64,000 nucleotides of DNA from Brevundimonas sp. SGAir0440 (GTDB taxonomy: Bacteria > Pseudomonadota > Alphaproteobacteria > Caulobacterales > Caulobacteraceae). The position numbers and the translations under genes were made by a program. The stretch spans positions 186,001 to 250,000 of the forward strand of contig NZ_CP039435.1 in the NCBI RefSeq assembly GCF_005484585.1, written 5' to 3'. Under the pieces are notes generated by a model. It worked only from the letters and a program-made list of their open reading frames with translations. It was not told the DNA's origin and did no database searches. Positions 27,981-36,342 of this stretch are shown here, piece by piece (within the stretch, counting starts at the first letter, position 1; each line of letters opens with the position of its first letter).

Positions 27981-30389
27981 CTATGCAGCGTTACCTCGGC
28001 AGGGGCCGGACGAAGCTTTTGTGCTTTCAGATGGTGTCAAAAAACTCACCAGACTTTCAAAAGGCAGCGGTCGCGAGATCCAGTAGCCCTGGATGGTGTC
28101 GCACCCCAATGTTGCCAAGACATCAAACACTTCCCTGGTCTCGACGCCCTCAGCGACGACGGTCATGCCCAAGCCGTGGGCCAGATCGACGGTGGATTTG
28201 ATGATCAGACGATCGCGTGCGCTGTTGACGACATCAAGGATCAGAGATCGGTCGATCTTCAACTCGTCGGCGTTCAGAATTTTCAGATAGCTGAGCGAAG
28301 ATAGGCCGGCGCCGTAGTCGTCGATCGAAATCCGCACCCCCGCCGACCGATAGGCCGCGATCGCCTGGGCCGCGATCTTCGGGTTTTCGATGACGGCAGT
28401 CTCAGTGATTTCGAAGATGAGATCGGCGTCGCAGCCCTCGATCAACTGAAGCGCACGCGCTTGGAAGGCCTCGTCCACAAGGAGCCGTCCCGAAACATTC
28501 AGAGCGATCGCCAAATGAACGCCCTGAGCCTTAAGCGCGGCCTGATCCTCGATCGCTTTGATGATGCTCCACTCTGTCAGGACCCTGATCTGTCCCGTCT
28601 GCTCGGCGATGGGAATGAACAGGTCCGGCCCGATCCGACCGCGAACGGGATGATGCCAGCGGCAGAGCGCCTCGACCGAAGCCGTTGAGCCATCCGAGGT
28701 CTTCCGCTTCGGCTGATAGTGCAGACTGACGTCGCTCCTGCGCAGGGCGTCGCGAAGTTCCGACATCAGGGCGAGGTTGTTGTCGGGATCGACAAAAGTC
28801 GCCTCGTCATACAGCACCGTACGGTCGTCCGAGAGATCGGCCTGGTTTAGCGCCGTCGTCGCCCGTTCGATCAGGGCGTCGCCGCTCGCCGATTGCCTAT
28901 CCTGCGAGGCGCTGCCGATGCGGACGAACAGATCCAGCGGCTGGCCGTCGACTGTGAAGGTCGTCTCTACGGCGCGAAGAGATCTGGCCAGGGCGTGTTG
29001 CTGATCCGCGGACAGATCGGCCCGCGAGAAGGCGAGCACCGAGGACGCAATTTGCGCCACCAGGTCCACTTCGGCCAAATCGGCCAAGCGATCGGCAAGC
29101 TGGACCATCAAGGTGTTGGCGACGTCATAACCGACGACCCCGCGCATTTCCGCATGGCGATCCACGCCGATCGCAAAGACGGCGACGTTCGTCTCGGCTG
29201 TGGCGATGAGATCGTCGATGCCCGCCAGCAGGGCTCGGCGGTTTGGAATCCCGGTTTCCGGCTGATGCATCGCCAGATGAAGCAGGCCGGCCTCTCGCGC
29301 CTGCACGATCGCCTTGGCCTGCCTCGTCAGCTCGACGCGGGTCGCCCAGATCGCCATCAGTGTCTGCGTGAAAAGAAGCGCGGCGATGTCGATGCTAACC
29401 GGCAACAAGGCCTGAAGCACGACCGGCGCGATCACGATCAAGGCCGTGACGGCGACATGGCGCACGACTAACCGCCACAGAGCAGCGCCCCCGCTTCTGA
29501 CGGGCTGCAGCGCCGCGACGAGTCCGGCGCAGAGGATCAGAAGAGCCAGCGGGCTGAGGCTGATCAAGGCCCGTCCGCCAGCGATACTTTCGTAGGCGAG
29601 GGCGTGGATGATGACGCCGGGCAACAGCCCAACGGGCGTGGCGAACTCGTCGCCGAGTTCCAGGGCCGTCGCCCCCATCAGAACCTTCTTGCCGCGCACG
29701 AGCGAGGGGTCGAAGCGGCCGCTATAGACGTTCTCGAAACTGAGGTGGGGGATCGATTTCTGCTCGATCCCGAAATCGACGGTGAAAGCGCCCTGACGCA
29801 CCGAGGCATCGGCCAGCAGGGCCGCGACCGATGGCGGCGCGTCTTCTGAGGCGCCGTAATCGTAATGGCGCACCCGTCCGTCCCCATCCACCGGCACATT
29901 GACCGACGCGAGCAACGACTCGTTCAGAAGCGGCCCGATCGGGCGGTTGCCCGATCTGCGTCTCTCGCCGGCGCCATACGACTCCATCTGCTCAAAGGTC
30001 GCCAACGCCACCTGACCAGGATGGCGCGATACCGCCGCCGCCAGCGCCTGATCGGACGCGGGATTGGACGGCGCGCTGAAATCGACATCGACGGCGACCA
30101 GGGTCGCGCCGGCCGCAATCAGATTGTCGATCGCTTGGGCATATCGTCGCCGGTCCCATGGCCAGGCTTCTGCGGCGACCAGGCTTCGGGAATCGATCTC
30201 GACGATCGTCAGGCTCTGGCTGGCAGGTCGCTCCAGAACCGAGAACCGCGCAGAGGCGATGACGTCGTCTAGGGGCCGGAAGGCGTTCGCAAGCATGCCA
30301 ACGCCAGCGAACGCCAGGATCAGCACGGACCAAACGACGACAGGAAGTCGACGTCGATCGAGTCCATCAGCAGCGGTGCGCATGGTCAC
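27981..30389 (-). CDS. CHASE2-GGDEF(degenerate)-EAL c-di-GMP phosphodiesterase
   Basis: Membrane signalling protein of 802 residues. One N-terminal helix is followed by a periplasmic CHASE2 sensor (about 30-260; VEIDSRSLVAAEAWPWDRRR and LVRGKKVLMGATALELGDEF). Then come three membrane helices, a GGDEF-like domain whose signature is lost (VAQIASSVLAFSRA where RxGGDEF is expected), and a full EAL domain. The EAL motifs are intact: SVEALCRWHHP, ALNVSGRLL, FEITETAV, SIDDYGAGLSSLSYL, LKIDRSLI, VAEGVET and QGYWISRP. It should therefore degrade c-di-GMP, with the dead GGDEF as a regulatory part. Its ATG overlaps the stop of the FecR gene by four bases, so the two are made together. It may set c-di-GMP levels for the neighbouring surface structures. 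Confidence 0.9.
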   Translation of the reverse strand: MTMRTAADGLDRRRLPVVVWSVLILAFAGVGMLANAFRPLDDVIASARFSVLERPASQSLTIVEIDSRSLVAAEAWPWDRRRYAQAIDNLIAAGATLVAVDVDFSAPSNPASDQALAAAVSRHPGQVALATFEQMESYGAGERRRSGNRPIGPLLNESLLASVNVPVDGDGRVRHYDYGASEDAPPSVAALLADASVRQGAFTVDFGIEQKSIPHLSFENVYSGRFDPSLVRGKKVLMGATALELGDEFATPVGLLPGVIIHALAYESIAGGRALISLSPLALLILCAGLVAALQPVRSGGAALWRLVVRHVAVTALIVIAPVVLQALLPVSIDIAALLFTQTLMAIWATRVELTRQAKAIVQAREAGLLHLAMHQPETGIPNRRALLAGIDDLIATAETNVAVFAIGVDRHAEMRGVVGYDVANTLMVQLADRLADLAEVDLVAQIASSVLAFSRADLSADQQHALARSLRAVETTFTVDGQPLDLFVRIGSASQDRQSASGDALIERATTALNQADLSDDRTVLYDEATFVDPDNNLALMSELRDALRRSDVSLHYQPKRKTSDGSTASVEALCRWHHPVRGRIGPDLFIPIAEQTGQIRVLTEWSIIKAIEDQAALKAQGVHLAIALNVSGRLLVDEAFQARALQLIEGCDADLIFEITETAVIENPKIAAQAIAAYRSAGVRISIDDYGAGLSSLSYLKILNADELKIDRSLILDVVNSARDRLIIKSTVDLAHGLGMTVVAEGVETREVFDVLATLGCDTIQGYWISRPLPFESLVSFLTPSESTKASSGPCRGNAA

Positions 30390-33300
30390 CGTTTCGGAGG
30401 CCGAGGACCGCCCTTGCCGGGATCATCCCCACCCGGATTACCGTTGCCGGGGTTGCCGTTGCCCGGGTTGCCCGAGCCCGGATTGCCGTTGCCGGGGTTG
30501 CCGTTGCCAGCGTTACCGTTGCCCGGATTGCCCGAGCCGGGGTTGCCGGCGCCGGGGTTGCCCGAGCCGGGATTGCCGTTGCCAGGGTTGCCGTTGCCGG
30601 GGTTACCCGAGCCGGGGTTACCCGAGCCGGGGTTACCATTGCCCGGATTGCCGTTGCCAGGGTTGCCCGAGCCGGGGTTGCCGTTGCCGGGGTTGCCGTT
30701 GCCGGGGTTACCGTTGCCCGGGTCGCCCGACCCCGGGTTACCATTGCCCGGATTGCCCGAGCCGGGGTTGCCGTTGCCTGGGTTGCCCGAGCCCGGGTTG
30801 CCGTTGCCCGGATTGCCGTTGCCGGGGTTGCCGTTGCCAGGGTTGCCGGCGCCGGGGTTGCCCGAGCCGGGGTTGCCGTTGCCGGGGTTACCCGAGCCGG
30901 GGTTACCATTGCCCGGATTGCCGTTGCCAGGGTTGCCCGAGCCGGGGTTACCGTTGCCCGGATTGCCCGAGCCGGGGTTGCCGTTGCCAGGGTTGCCGTT
31001 GCCGGGGTTGCCGTTGCCGGGGTTACCCGAGCCGGGGTTACCATTGCCCGGATTGCCGTTGCCAGGGTTGCCCGAGCCGGGGTTGCCGTTGCCGGGGTTG
31101 CCGTTGCCGGGGTTACCGTTGCCCGGGTCGCCCGACCCCGGGTTACCATTGCCCGGATTGCCCGAGCCGGGGTTGCCGTTGCCAGGGTTGCCGGCGCCGG
31201 GGTTGCCGTTGCCAGGGTTGCCCGAGCCGGGGTTGCCGTTGCCAGGGTTGCCGTTGCCTGGGTTGCCCGAGCCCGGGTTGCCGTTGCCCGGATTGCCGTT
31301 GCCGGGGTTGCCGTTGCCAGGGTTGCCGGCGCCGGGGTTGCCCGAGCCGGGGTTACCGTTGCCCGGATTGCCCGAGCCGGGGTTGCCGTTGCCAGGGTTG
31401 CCGTTGCCGGGGTTGCCGTTGCCAGGGTTGCCCGAGCCCGGATTGCCGTTGCCAGGGTTGCCCGAGCCGGGGTTGCCGTTGCCGGGGTTGCCGTTGCCGG
31501 GGTTACCGTTGCCCGGATTGCCGTTGCCAGGGTTGCCCGAGCCGGGGTTGCCGTTGCCGGGGTTGCCGTTGCCGGGGTTACCGTTGCCCGGGTCGCCCGA
31601 CCCCGGGTTACCATTGCCCGGATTGCCCGAGCCGGGGTTGCCGTTGCCAGGGTTGCCGTTGCCGGGGTTGCCCGAGCCCGGGTTGCCATTGCCCGGATTA
31701 CCGTTGCCGGGGTTACCGTTGCCGGGATTGCCCGAACCCGGGTTGCCGTTGCCGGGGTTGCCCGAGCCTGGGTTGCCGTTGCCCGGATTGCCCGAGCCTG
31801 GGTTGCCGTTGCCAGGGTTGCCATTGCCCGGATTACCGCTGCCGGGGTTACCGTTGCCGGGATTGCCCGAACCCGGGTTGCCGTTGCCGGGGTTGCCATT
31901 GCCCGGATTACCGTTGCCGGGATTGCCCGAACCCGGGTTGCCGTTGTCGGGGTTGCCCGAGCCTGGGTTGCCATTGCCCGGATTACCGTTGCCGGGGTTA
32001 CCGTTGCCGGGATTGCCCGAACCCGGGTTGCCGTTGCCGGGATTGCCCGAACCCGGGTTGCCGTTGCCCGGATTGCCCGAACCCGGGTTGCCGTTGCCGG
32101 GGTTGCCCGAGCCTGGGTTGCCGTTGCCCGGGTTGCCATTGCCCGGATTACCGTTGCCGGGGTTGCCCGAGCCTGGGTTGCCGTTGCCGGGGTTGCCCGA
32201 GCCTGGGTTGCCATTGCCCGGATTGCCAGCGCCTGGATTGCCGTTGCCAGGGTTGCCGGCGCCAGGGTTGCCGTTGCCGGGGTTGCCCGAGCCCGGATTG
32301 CCTGAGCCAGGGTTGCCATTGCCCGGGTTGCCCGAGCCTGGGTTGCCATTGCCCGGATTGCCAGCGCCTGGATTGCCGTTGCCAGGGTTGCCGGCGCCAG
32401 GGTTGCCGTTGCCGGGGTTGCCCGAGCCCGGATTGCCTGAGCCAGGGTTGCCATTGCCCGGATTGCCAGCGCCTGGATTGCCGTTGCCAGGGTTGCCGGC
32501 GCCAGGGTTGCCGTTGCCGGGGTTGCCCGAGCCCGGATTGCCTGAGCCAGGGTTGCCATTGCCCGGATTGCCAGCGCCTGGATTGCCGTTGCCAGGGTTG
32601 CCGGCGCCAGGGTTGCCGTTGCCGGGGTTGCCCGAGCCCGGATTACCGTTGCCGGGGTTGCCCGAGCCAGGGTTAGCGTTGCCGGGATCGCCATTGCCGG
32701 GGTTGCCCGAGCCCGGATTACCGTTGCCGGGGTTGCCCGAGCCAGGGTTAGCGTTGCCGGGATCGCCATTGCCGGGGTTACCCGAGCCCGGGTTGCCGTT
32801 GCCCGGGTTGCTGGCGCCTGGGTTGCCCGAGCCGGGGTTGCCAGGATTAGTCGCTCCAGGATTGGCGCTGTTACCGGGGCCCGCTGCGGCATTGTTGCTT
32901 GCGTTGGTTGCAGCTGGCGGCAGTGAAGCGTTTCCGCTTGAAGCGGAGTTTCCTGCCGCAGCGGTGGACGTCGCAGTTGAAGACGTCGTTGGAACCGAAG
33001 TCGTGCTTGTGGTCGTAGCCGATGTTGTCGTCGTCGCGGCCGTCGAGGCGCCTGATGTGGACGCCGTCGCAGTAGTGGCTGCTGGCGCGGCCGCTGGGGG
33101 GTTCTGAACCAGACCATCGGTCAAGGCCTCGTAGTCCAGACTCGGCGCCGCAACGGGAGCCGCTTCCGTCGGAACTGCAGCCGCCGGTGTGGAAACCTCG
33201 ACGCTGGACGGTTGTTGGCGTGGAACCAGGGCGGTGGCGCCCGCCGCCACGTCGCTGACGGCATTGCCGTTATTGGCGCGAACTTCGACCAGACCTTCTG

Positions 33301-33739
33301 CGACATGCACGCGGTCGCCCATGGGGTCGACGGTGACTGTAAATGTCGTCCCCTTCACCACGGCGGCAAGCAGCGGCGTCTCCACGCGGAAGTGCGGCTG
33401 CCTCTGCCGATCGACCTGGAAAAGGGCCGAGCCGAGGTCCTGCAAGACCCGCGTCATGCCACCGACTTCTGGCGCGAGCGTGGTGCGACTGTTCGGCCCT
33501 ACCACGACCCTTTGCTGACCGTTCGTGATCATCGCACGGCCGTTTCCGCCTGTCGTGACGCTGGTTCCGGTCGGTAATACCTGCCCAACCGAGCCGTTTG
33601 CAGCGGGCCGCGCCGGTATGGCCACGCGAACAACGCCCGCCACTTCCCTGATGCGCCATTCATCCGCCAGAGCCTGGGTCGGGTAGCGCACAAAGAAGAA
33701 GAGGATCGCGAAGAATATTGCGTATCGATTGGCCAACAC
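30386..33739 (-). CDS. FecR-domain protein with about 160 NPGNG/NPGSG pentapeptide repeats
   Basis: An exported protein of 1117 residues with an unusual design. A signal peptide (YAIFFAILFFFVRYPTQALA) is followed by a FecR domain at about 30-150, with RVETPLLAAVVKGTTFTVTV as its core. An Ala/Thr/Ser-rich linker runs to about residue 285. Then about 815 residues consist almost only of five-residue units NPGNG, NPGSG, NPGAG and rarely NPGDP-type variants. It ends in a basic tail, GGDDPGKGGPRPPKR. The repeat is predicted to be disordered or an extended polyglycine/PII-like fibre. The protein starts at GTG with a GGAG site close by; TTG one codon later is an alternative. It overlaps the CHASE2-EAL gene and is divergent from a TpsB transporter. 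Its function is not known; it could be a sensor, a linker across the envelope, or an exported adhesive polymer. Confidence 0.85.
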   Translation of the reverse strand: MLANRYAIFFAILFFFVRYPTQALADEWRIREVAGVVRVAIPARPAANGSVGQVLPTGTSVTTGGNGRAMITNGQQRVVVGPNSRTTLAPEVGGMTRVLQDLGSALFQVDRQRQPHFRVETPLLAAVVKGTTFTVTVDPMGDRVHVAEGLVEVRANNGNAVSDVAAGATALVPRQQPSSVEVSTPAAAVPTEAAPVAAPSLDYEALTDGLVQNPPAAAPAATTATASTSGASTAATTTTSATTTSTTSVPTTSSTATSTAAAGNSASSGNASLPPAATNASNNAAAGPGNSANPGATNPGNPGSGNPGASNPGNGNPGSGNPGNGDPGNANPGSGNPGNGNPGSGNPGNGDPGNANPGSGNPGNGNPGSGNPGNGNPGAGNPGNGNPGAGNPGNGNPGSGNPGSGNPGNGNPGAGNPGNGNPGAGNPGNGNPGSGNPGSGNPGNGNPGAGNPGNGNPGAGNPGNGNPGSGNPGNGNPGSGNPGSGNPGNGNPGAGNPGNGNPGAGNPGNGNPGSGNPGNGNPGSGNPGNGNPGNGNPGNGNPGSGNPGNGNPGSGNPGNGNPGSGNPGNGNPGSGNPGNGNPGNGNPGNGNPGSGNPDNGNPGSGNPGNGNPGNGNPGNGNPGSGNPGNGNPGSGNPGNGNPGNGNPGSGNPGNGNPGSGNPGNGNPGSGNPGNGNPGNGNPGNGNPGSGNPGNGNPGNGNPGSGNPGNGNPGSGDPGNGNPGNGNPGNGNPGSGNPGNGNPGNGNPGNGNPGNGNPGSGNPGNGNPGSGNPGNGNPGNGNPGNGNPGSGNPGNGNPGSGNPGAGNPGNGNPGNGNPGNGNPGSGNPGNGNPGNGNPGSGNPGNGNPGAGNPGNGNPGSGNPGNGNPGSGDPGNGNPGNGNPGNGNPGSGNPGNGNPGNGNPGSGNPGNGNPGNGNPGNGNPGSGNPGNGNPGSGNPGNGNPGNGNPGSGNPGNGNPGSGNPGAGNPGNGNPGNGNPGNGNPGSGNPGNGNPGSGNPGNGNPGSGDPGNGNPGNGNPGNGNPGSGNPGNGNPGNGNPGSGNPGSGNPGNGNPGNGNPGSGNPGAGNPGSGNPGNGNAGNGNPGNGNPGSGNPGNGNPGNGNPGGDDPGKGGPRPPKR
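30430..32860. repeat. Tandem 15-base repeat array inside the FecR gene
   Basis: About 2.4 kb of 15-base units, near 160 copies, each coding one pentapeptide on the minus strand. Variation is mostly at single codons (Asn, Ser, Ala or Asp in the fourth or fifth positions). A 105-base higher-order block (seven units) recurs with starts at 32356, 32461 and 32566, and a related longer copy begins at 32221. A GDP-type unit recurs at about 30721, 31126 and 31591. All these distances are multiples of 15, so copy changes keep the reading frame. Confidence 0.95.
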
Positions 33740-33744
33740 ACACT

Positions 33745-33769
33745 CCAGACATTCTGTTTGATGTTCTGG
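33745..33769. promoter_or_regulatory. Imperfect inverted repeat between FecR and TpsB genes
   Basis: CCAGA-C-AT ... ATG-T-TCTGG lies in the 124-base divergent gap between the two genes. It could be a shared operator. It is imperfect, so the support is weak. Confidence 0.3.
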
Positions 33770-33863
33770 ATATCAGGACGTGCCTGCCAAGCTCTTAACT
33801 GGTGATATTAACACGATTTTTAGCCCGAACGCCGTAAATGATCTCCTGTGTTTGGAGAACGGC

Positions 33864-35462
33864 GTGCGTCATATTTTTTCGACTTCATGGTTAAGAACAA
33901 TCAGCGTCCTGTGGGGGATGGTGGCGGTGCTGACCATGGCTGTCGCGGGACCGGTTCGCGCGGACGCTGAGCCGGCCTCGACGCCGGACGCCGGATGCGC
34001 CGGATGTCTGATCCTGACCAGCATGCTGATCCAGGGGGTGAGCGCCTATCCACTCGCCGATCTCGCCGACACCTATGACCAGCAGTTGGCGCGGCGCGTC
34101 TCGGTGGACGATCTCGTGCAGTCGGCCAATGCAATCACCGCCCGTTATCGCAACGACGGATATTTTCTGACCCGCGCCGTCGTCGCCGAAACCGACCCCG
34201 CCATCGGCGCCGCCCGCATTGTCGTGTTCGAGGGCTATATCTCGGAACTGAAACTGACCGGCGATGGCGCGCAGGCTGTCGAATCGATCCTGAAGCCTTT
34301 GGTGAACCAGCGCCCCCTGACCATCGGCGAACTGGATCGCCGTCTGTCGCTGGCGTCCGACGTGCCCGGCGTCAAACTGACCAGTCGCATCGAGCCGATC
34401 ATCGGCGACCCGGCGCAGCACCGCCTAGTGGTCGAGACGGAAATGGCCGCGGGCAGCGCTGGCGTCTATGCCGACAATCGCGGCTCCGAAACCCAAGGTC
34501 CGTGGCAGGTCTATTTGTCCGGCGCCCGCAACTCGACCTTTACGGCCGGCGACCAGATCACATTGGGCGTGCTGACGGTGCCGGATCGCCCTGAAGAGCT
34601 CACCTATGTCGATGCGTCCTACTCTGTCATCGCGTCCGGAGGCGGCCGCGTCCGCTTTGGCGTATCGGGCTATGAGACGGATGCGCCGCTTCAGAACGCA
34701 TCGGGCTGGGTCGGGGGGAGCAGCCGCATGGCCTCGGTCACGCTCTCGCATCCTCTGGTCCGTTCGCGCGACAAGAACCTCTGGCTCAACGCGGGACTGG
34801 ATGTCCGTCGCGTCGAGCAGAACTACGTCGCCACGGGTCGCACCGACGAGACCCTGACCGTGGCGCGGATGTCGGTGGCGGGACAGCGGCGTTCCAGCTC
34901 CGGCTGGATGGCCGGCTCAATTCAGCTATCGAAAGGGATTGACGCCTTCGGCGCCACGACCGAGCGCTCGCCGCTGAATACGCGCTACGACGCGACGGGC
35001 GAGTTCTTCAAGGTCAACGCCCAGGTCAGCGCCTATCGCGATCTCAGCAAGTATGTCGGCGTCTATGTCGAGGCCTCAGGCCAATGGTCGGACGACGCCT
35101 TGCTCAGCTCCGAAGAGTTCTTCGTCGGCGGCCCGACCTATGGCCGGGCGTATGACTATGGCGAAGCCAGCGGCGACAAGGCCGTCGCCGGGATGATTGA
35201 GGCGCGGATCGGATATGATCCCAAGGGCGACCTGATCACCTTCGCCCAGGCCTTCGCCTTCTTCGACACCGCCAAGGTGTGGAACAAGACGCCCGGTCGC
35301 GACTGGTCCGAACAGCTGACGTCCGCCGGGGTCGGTTCGCGCATCACCTTCGACCGCAAGACCACCCTTCGTATCGAGTTCGCCAGACCCCTGTCCCGTG
35401 CGCCCTATAACCAACATGACAAAGGCTGGCGCACCTTCGTGTCGTTGTCGAAACAGTTTTAA
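33864..35462 (+). CDS. Two-partner-secretion outer-membrane transporter (TpsB, ShlB/FhaC/HecB family)
   Basis: Beta-barrel exporter of 532 residues. I chose the GTG at 33864 because GGAG lies six bases upstream and because it gives a signal peptide (RTISVLWGMVAVLTMAVAGP, cleaved near RADAEP). The upstream 28 codons lack both. A POTRA domain follows (DLVQSANAITARYRNDGYFL, then ARIVVFEGYISELKL, about 90-160) and then the 16-strand barrel, with GVYADNRGSETQGPWQVYLS and the terminal strands GVGSRITFDRKTTLRIEFAR. The family exports one partner protein, TpsA, in an unfolded form. No TpsA with a recognisable secretion domain is encoded nearby. The divergent FecR-repeat protein is a candidate passenger, but it lacks that domain. 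Confidence 0.88.
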   Translation: MRHIFSTSWLRTISVLWGMVAVLTMAVAGPVRADAEPASTPDAGCAGCLILTSMLIQGVSAYPLADLADTYDQQLARRVSVDDLVQSANAITARYRNDGYFLTRAVVAETDPAIGAARIVVFEGYISELKLTGDGAQAVESILKPLVNQRPLTIGELDRRLSLASDVPGVKLTSRIEPIIGDPAQHRLVVETEMAAGSAGVYADNRGSETQGPWQVYLSGARNSTFTAGDQITLGVLTVPDRPEELTYVDASYSVIASGGGRVRFGVSGYETDAPLQNASGWVGGSSRMASVTLSHPLVRSRDKNLWLNAGLDVRRVEQNYVATGRTDETLTVARMSVAGQRRSSSGWMAGSIQLSKGIDAFGATTERSPLNTRYDATGEFFKVNAQVSAYRDLSKYVGVYVEASGQWSDDALLSSEEFFVGGPTYGRAYDYGEASGDKAVAGMIEARIGYDPKGDLITFAQAFAFFDTAKVWNKTPGRDWSEQLTSAGVGSRITFDRKTTLRIEFARPLSRAPYNQHDKGWRTFVSLSKQF

Positions 35463-35480
35463 GCGCGCGCAGAAGCTCTC

Positions 35481-35502
35481 GCGATGCGCTGCGGCGCATC
35501 GC
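35481..35502 (+). repeat. Hairpin after TpsB gene
   Basis: Perfect 9-base arms GCGATGCGC and GCGCATCGC with a 4-base loop, 18 bases past the TpsB stop. There is no T run, so termination would need Rho or the hairpin may only stabilise the mRNA. Confidence 0.4.
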
Positions 35503-35522
35503 CAGGCGACACGGCTTGTTCC

Positions 35523-35806
35523 TTGATCGCCTTGACGATGCTTTACTCTGTCAGGGCCCCTGATCTTTCTCCCTTTGTTCGGCGATGGGAATGAACGGGG
35601 CAGGCCCGATGCGGCGCGAACGGGATGATGCGAGCGATTAAGTGCCTCGACCGAAACCGCTGAGCCATCCAAGGTCCCGTGCTTGGCCTGTTAGTGTAGT
35701 CCTTCATGCGCCGGACGGCATGAAGGTCGGACATTAAGGCCAAGTTGTTGTCGGATTAACGAAGGTGGCCTCGTCATTGAGCACTGTACAGTCGTCCGAG
35801 ACAGAA
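35523..35806 (-). pseudogene. Decayed fragment of a GGDEF-EAL gene
   Basis: About 285 bases that align along their length with 28549-28845 inside the CHASE2-GGDEF-EAL gene, in the same orientation. They share exact runs such as GCGATGGGAATGAAC and TCGTCCGAGA. Fragments of the coding sequence are still readable: SVEALNRSHHPVR against SVEALCRWHHPVR, and DDCTVLNDEATFVNP against DDRTVLYDEATFVDP. There are many stops and shifts. It marks a second, now lost, EAL gene or a partial copy. The short ORF 35076-35672 on this strand is chance readthrough. The rest of the gap from 35463 to 35903 holds no gene. Confidence 0.8.
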
Positions 35807-35903
35807 CCTTAACCAATAAATTGAGCTCATTGCTAATCATACAGTCTTAGCAAGATTTAACGCGCAGGGGATAATGTATCGGGACGTCGAGAGAGAACGT
35901 CTT

Positions 35904-36326
35904 ATGACCAGTGCTGTCCGAAATGGATATCTTGCTACTGCAGCGCTATTTTCAGCCACGCTGCTGATAACGCAGGCGGCGCACGCGGGTCCCCAAAGCG
36001 GGTCATTTCGTCTTCGCGCTACAGTGCCACTTTCCTGCTGGGTCAGGTCTGAGACTGTTATGCAAGCAGTGAGCGGTGCCGAAGGCACGGTGACGGAAGC
36101 TTGCAATAATCCTGGCGGCTTCACCGTGACAGCCAATTATCGCCAGTTAAGCGGTGATGAAAGCGCGAGTCTGACATATGGCAACAGCGTGCTGGACCTG
36201 TCGGAGACCTCTGGAAAGATTGTCAGTCAGTCCACCCGAGCCGCCATACGAAAAATGAACTATCGGTTCGACGCCGTCAAAGTCGAAACCCCCTTGATTG
36301 TGGTTCTGACCATCCGCCCGATTTGA
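35904..36326 (+). CDS. Small secreted fimbrial-subunit-like protein
   Basis: Exported protein of 140 residues, facing the second fimbrial operon. The signal peptide TSAVRNGYLATAALFSATLL is cleaved near AHAGPQ. The mature part is beta-rich and has two cysteines (LSCWVRS and EACNNP), like minor fimbrial subunits, but it lacks the AGxYxD closing strand found in the others here. The start at 35904 gives a better signal peptide than 35874. It converges with the tip gene of operon 2. A role as an accessory subunit is inferred. Confidence 0.6.
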   Translation: MTSAVRNGYLATAALFSATLLITQAAHAGPQSGSFRLRATVPLSCWVRSETVMQAVSGAEGTVTEACNNPGGFTVTANYRQLSGDESASLTYGNSVLDLSETSGKIVSQSTRAAIRKMNYRFDAVKVETPLIVVLTIRPI

Positions 36327-36342
36327 TGCGCCGACTTCGGCG

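Noticed and set aside
30430..32860. CRISPR array
   Set aside because: The repeat is a coding minisatellite with contiguous 15-base units and no unique spacers; no cas genes are present.
30064..33107. Very long plus-strand ORFs (870 and 897 codons) of repeated Cys/Gly/Arg or Pro/Gly/Leu
   Set aside because: They are antisense or out-of-frame readings of the 15-base repeat. A 15-base unit without stops is open in several frames. Only the minus frame has a signal peptide and a FecR domain.
30367..33117. A 916-codon minus-strand ORF rich in Ala/Thr/Arg over the repeat
   Set aside because: Another frame of the same repeat, overlapping the FecR gene fully and lacking any domain or start signal.
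35076..35672. A 198-codon minus-strand gene over the TpsB end
   Set aside because: It is antisense to the TpsB barrel; only its N-terminal part shows EAL-like residues, from the decayed fragment.
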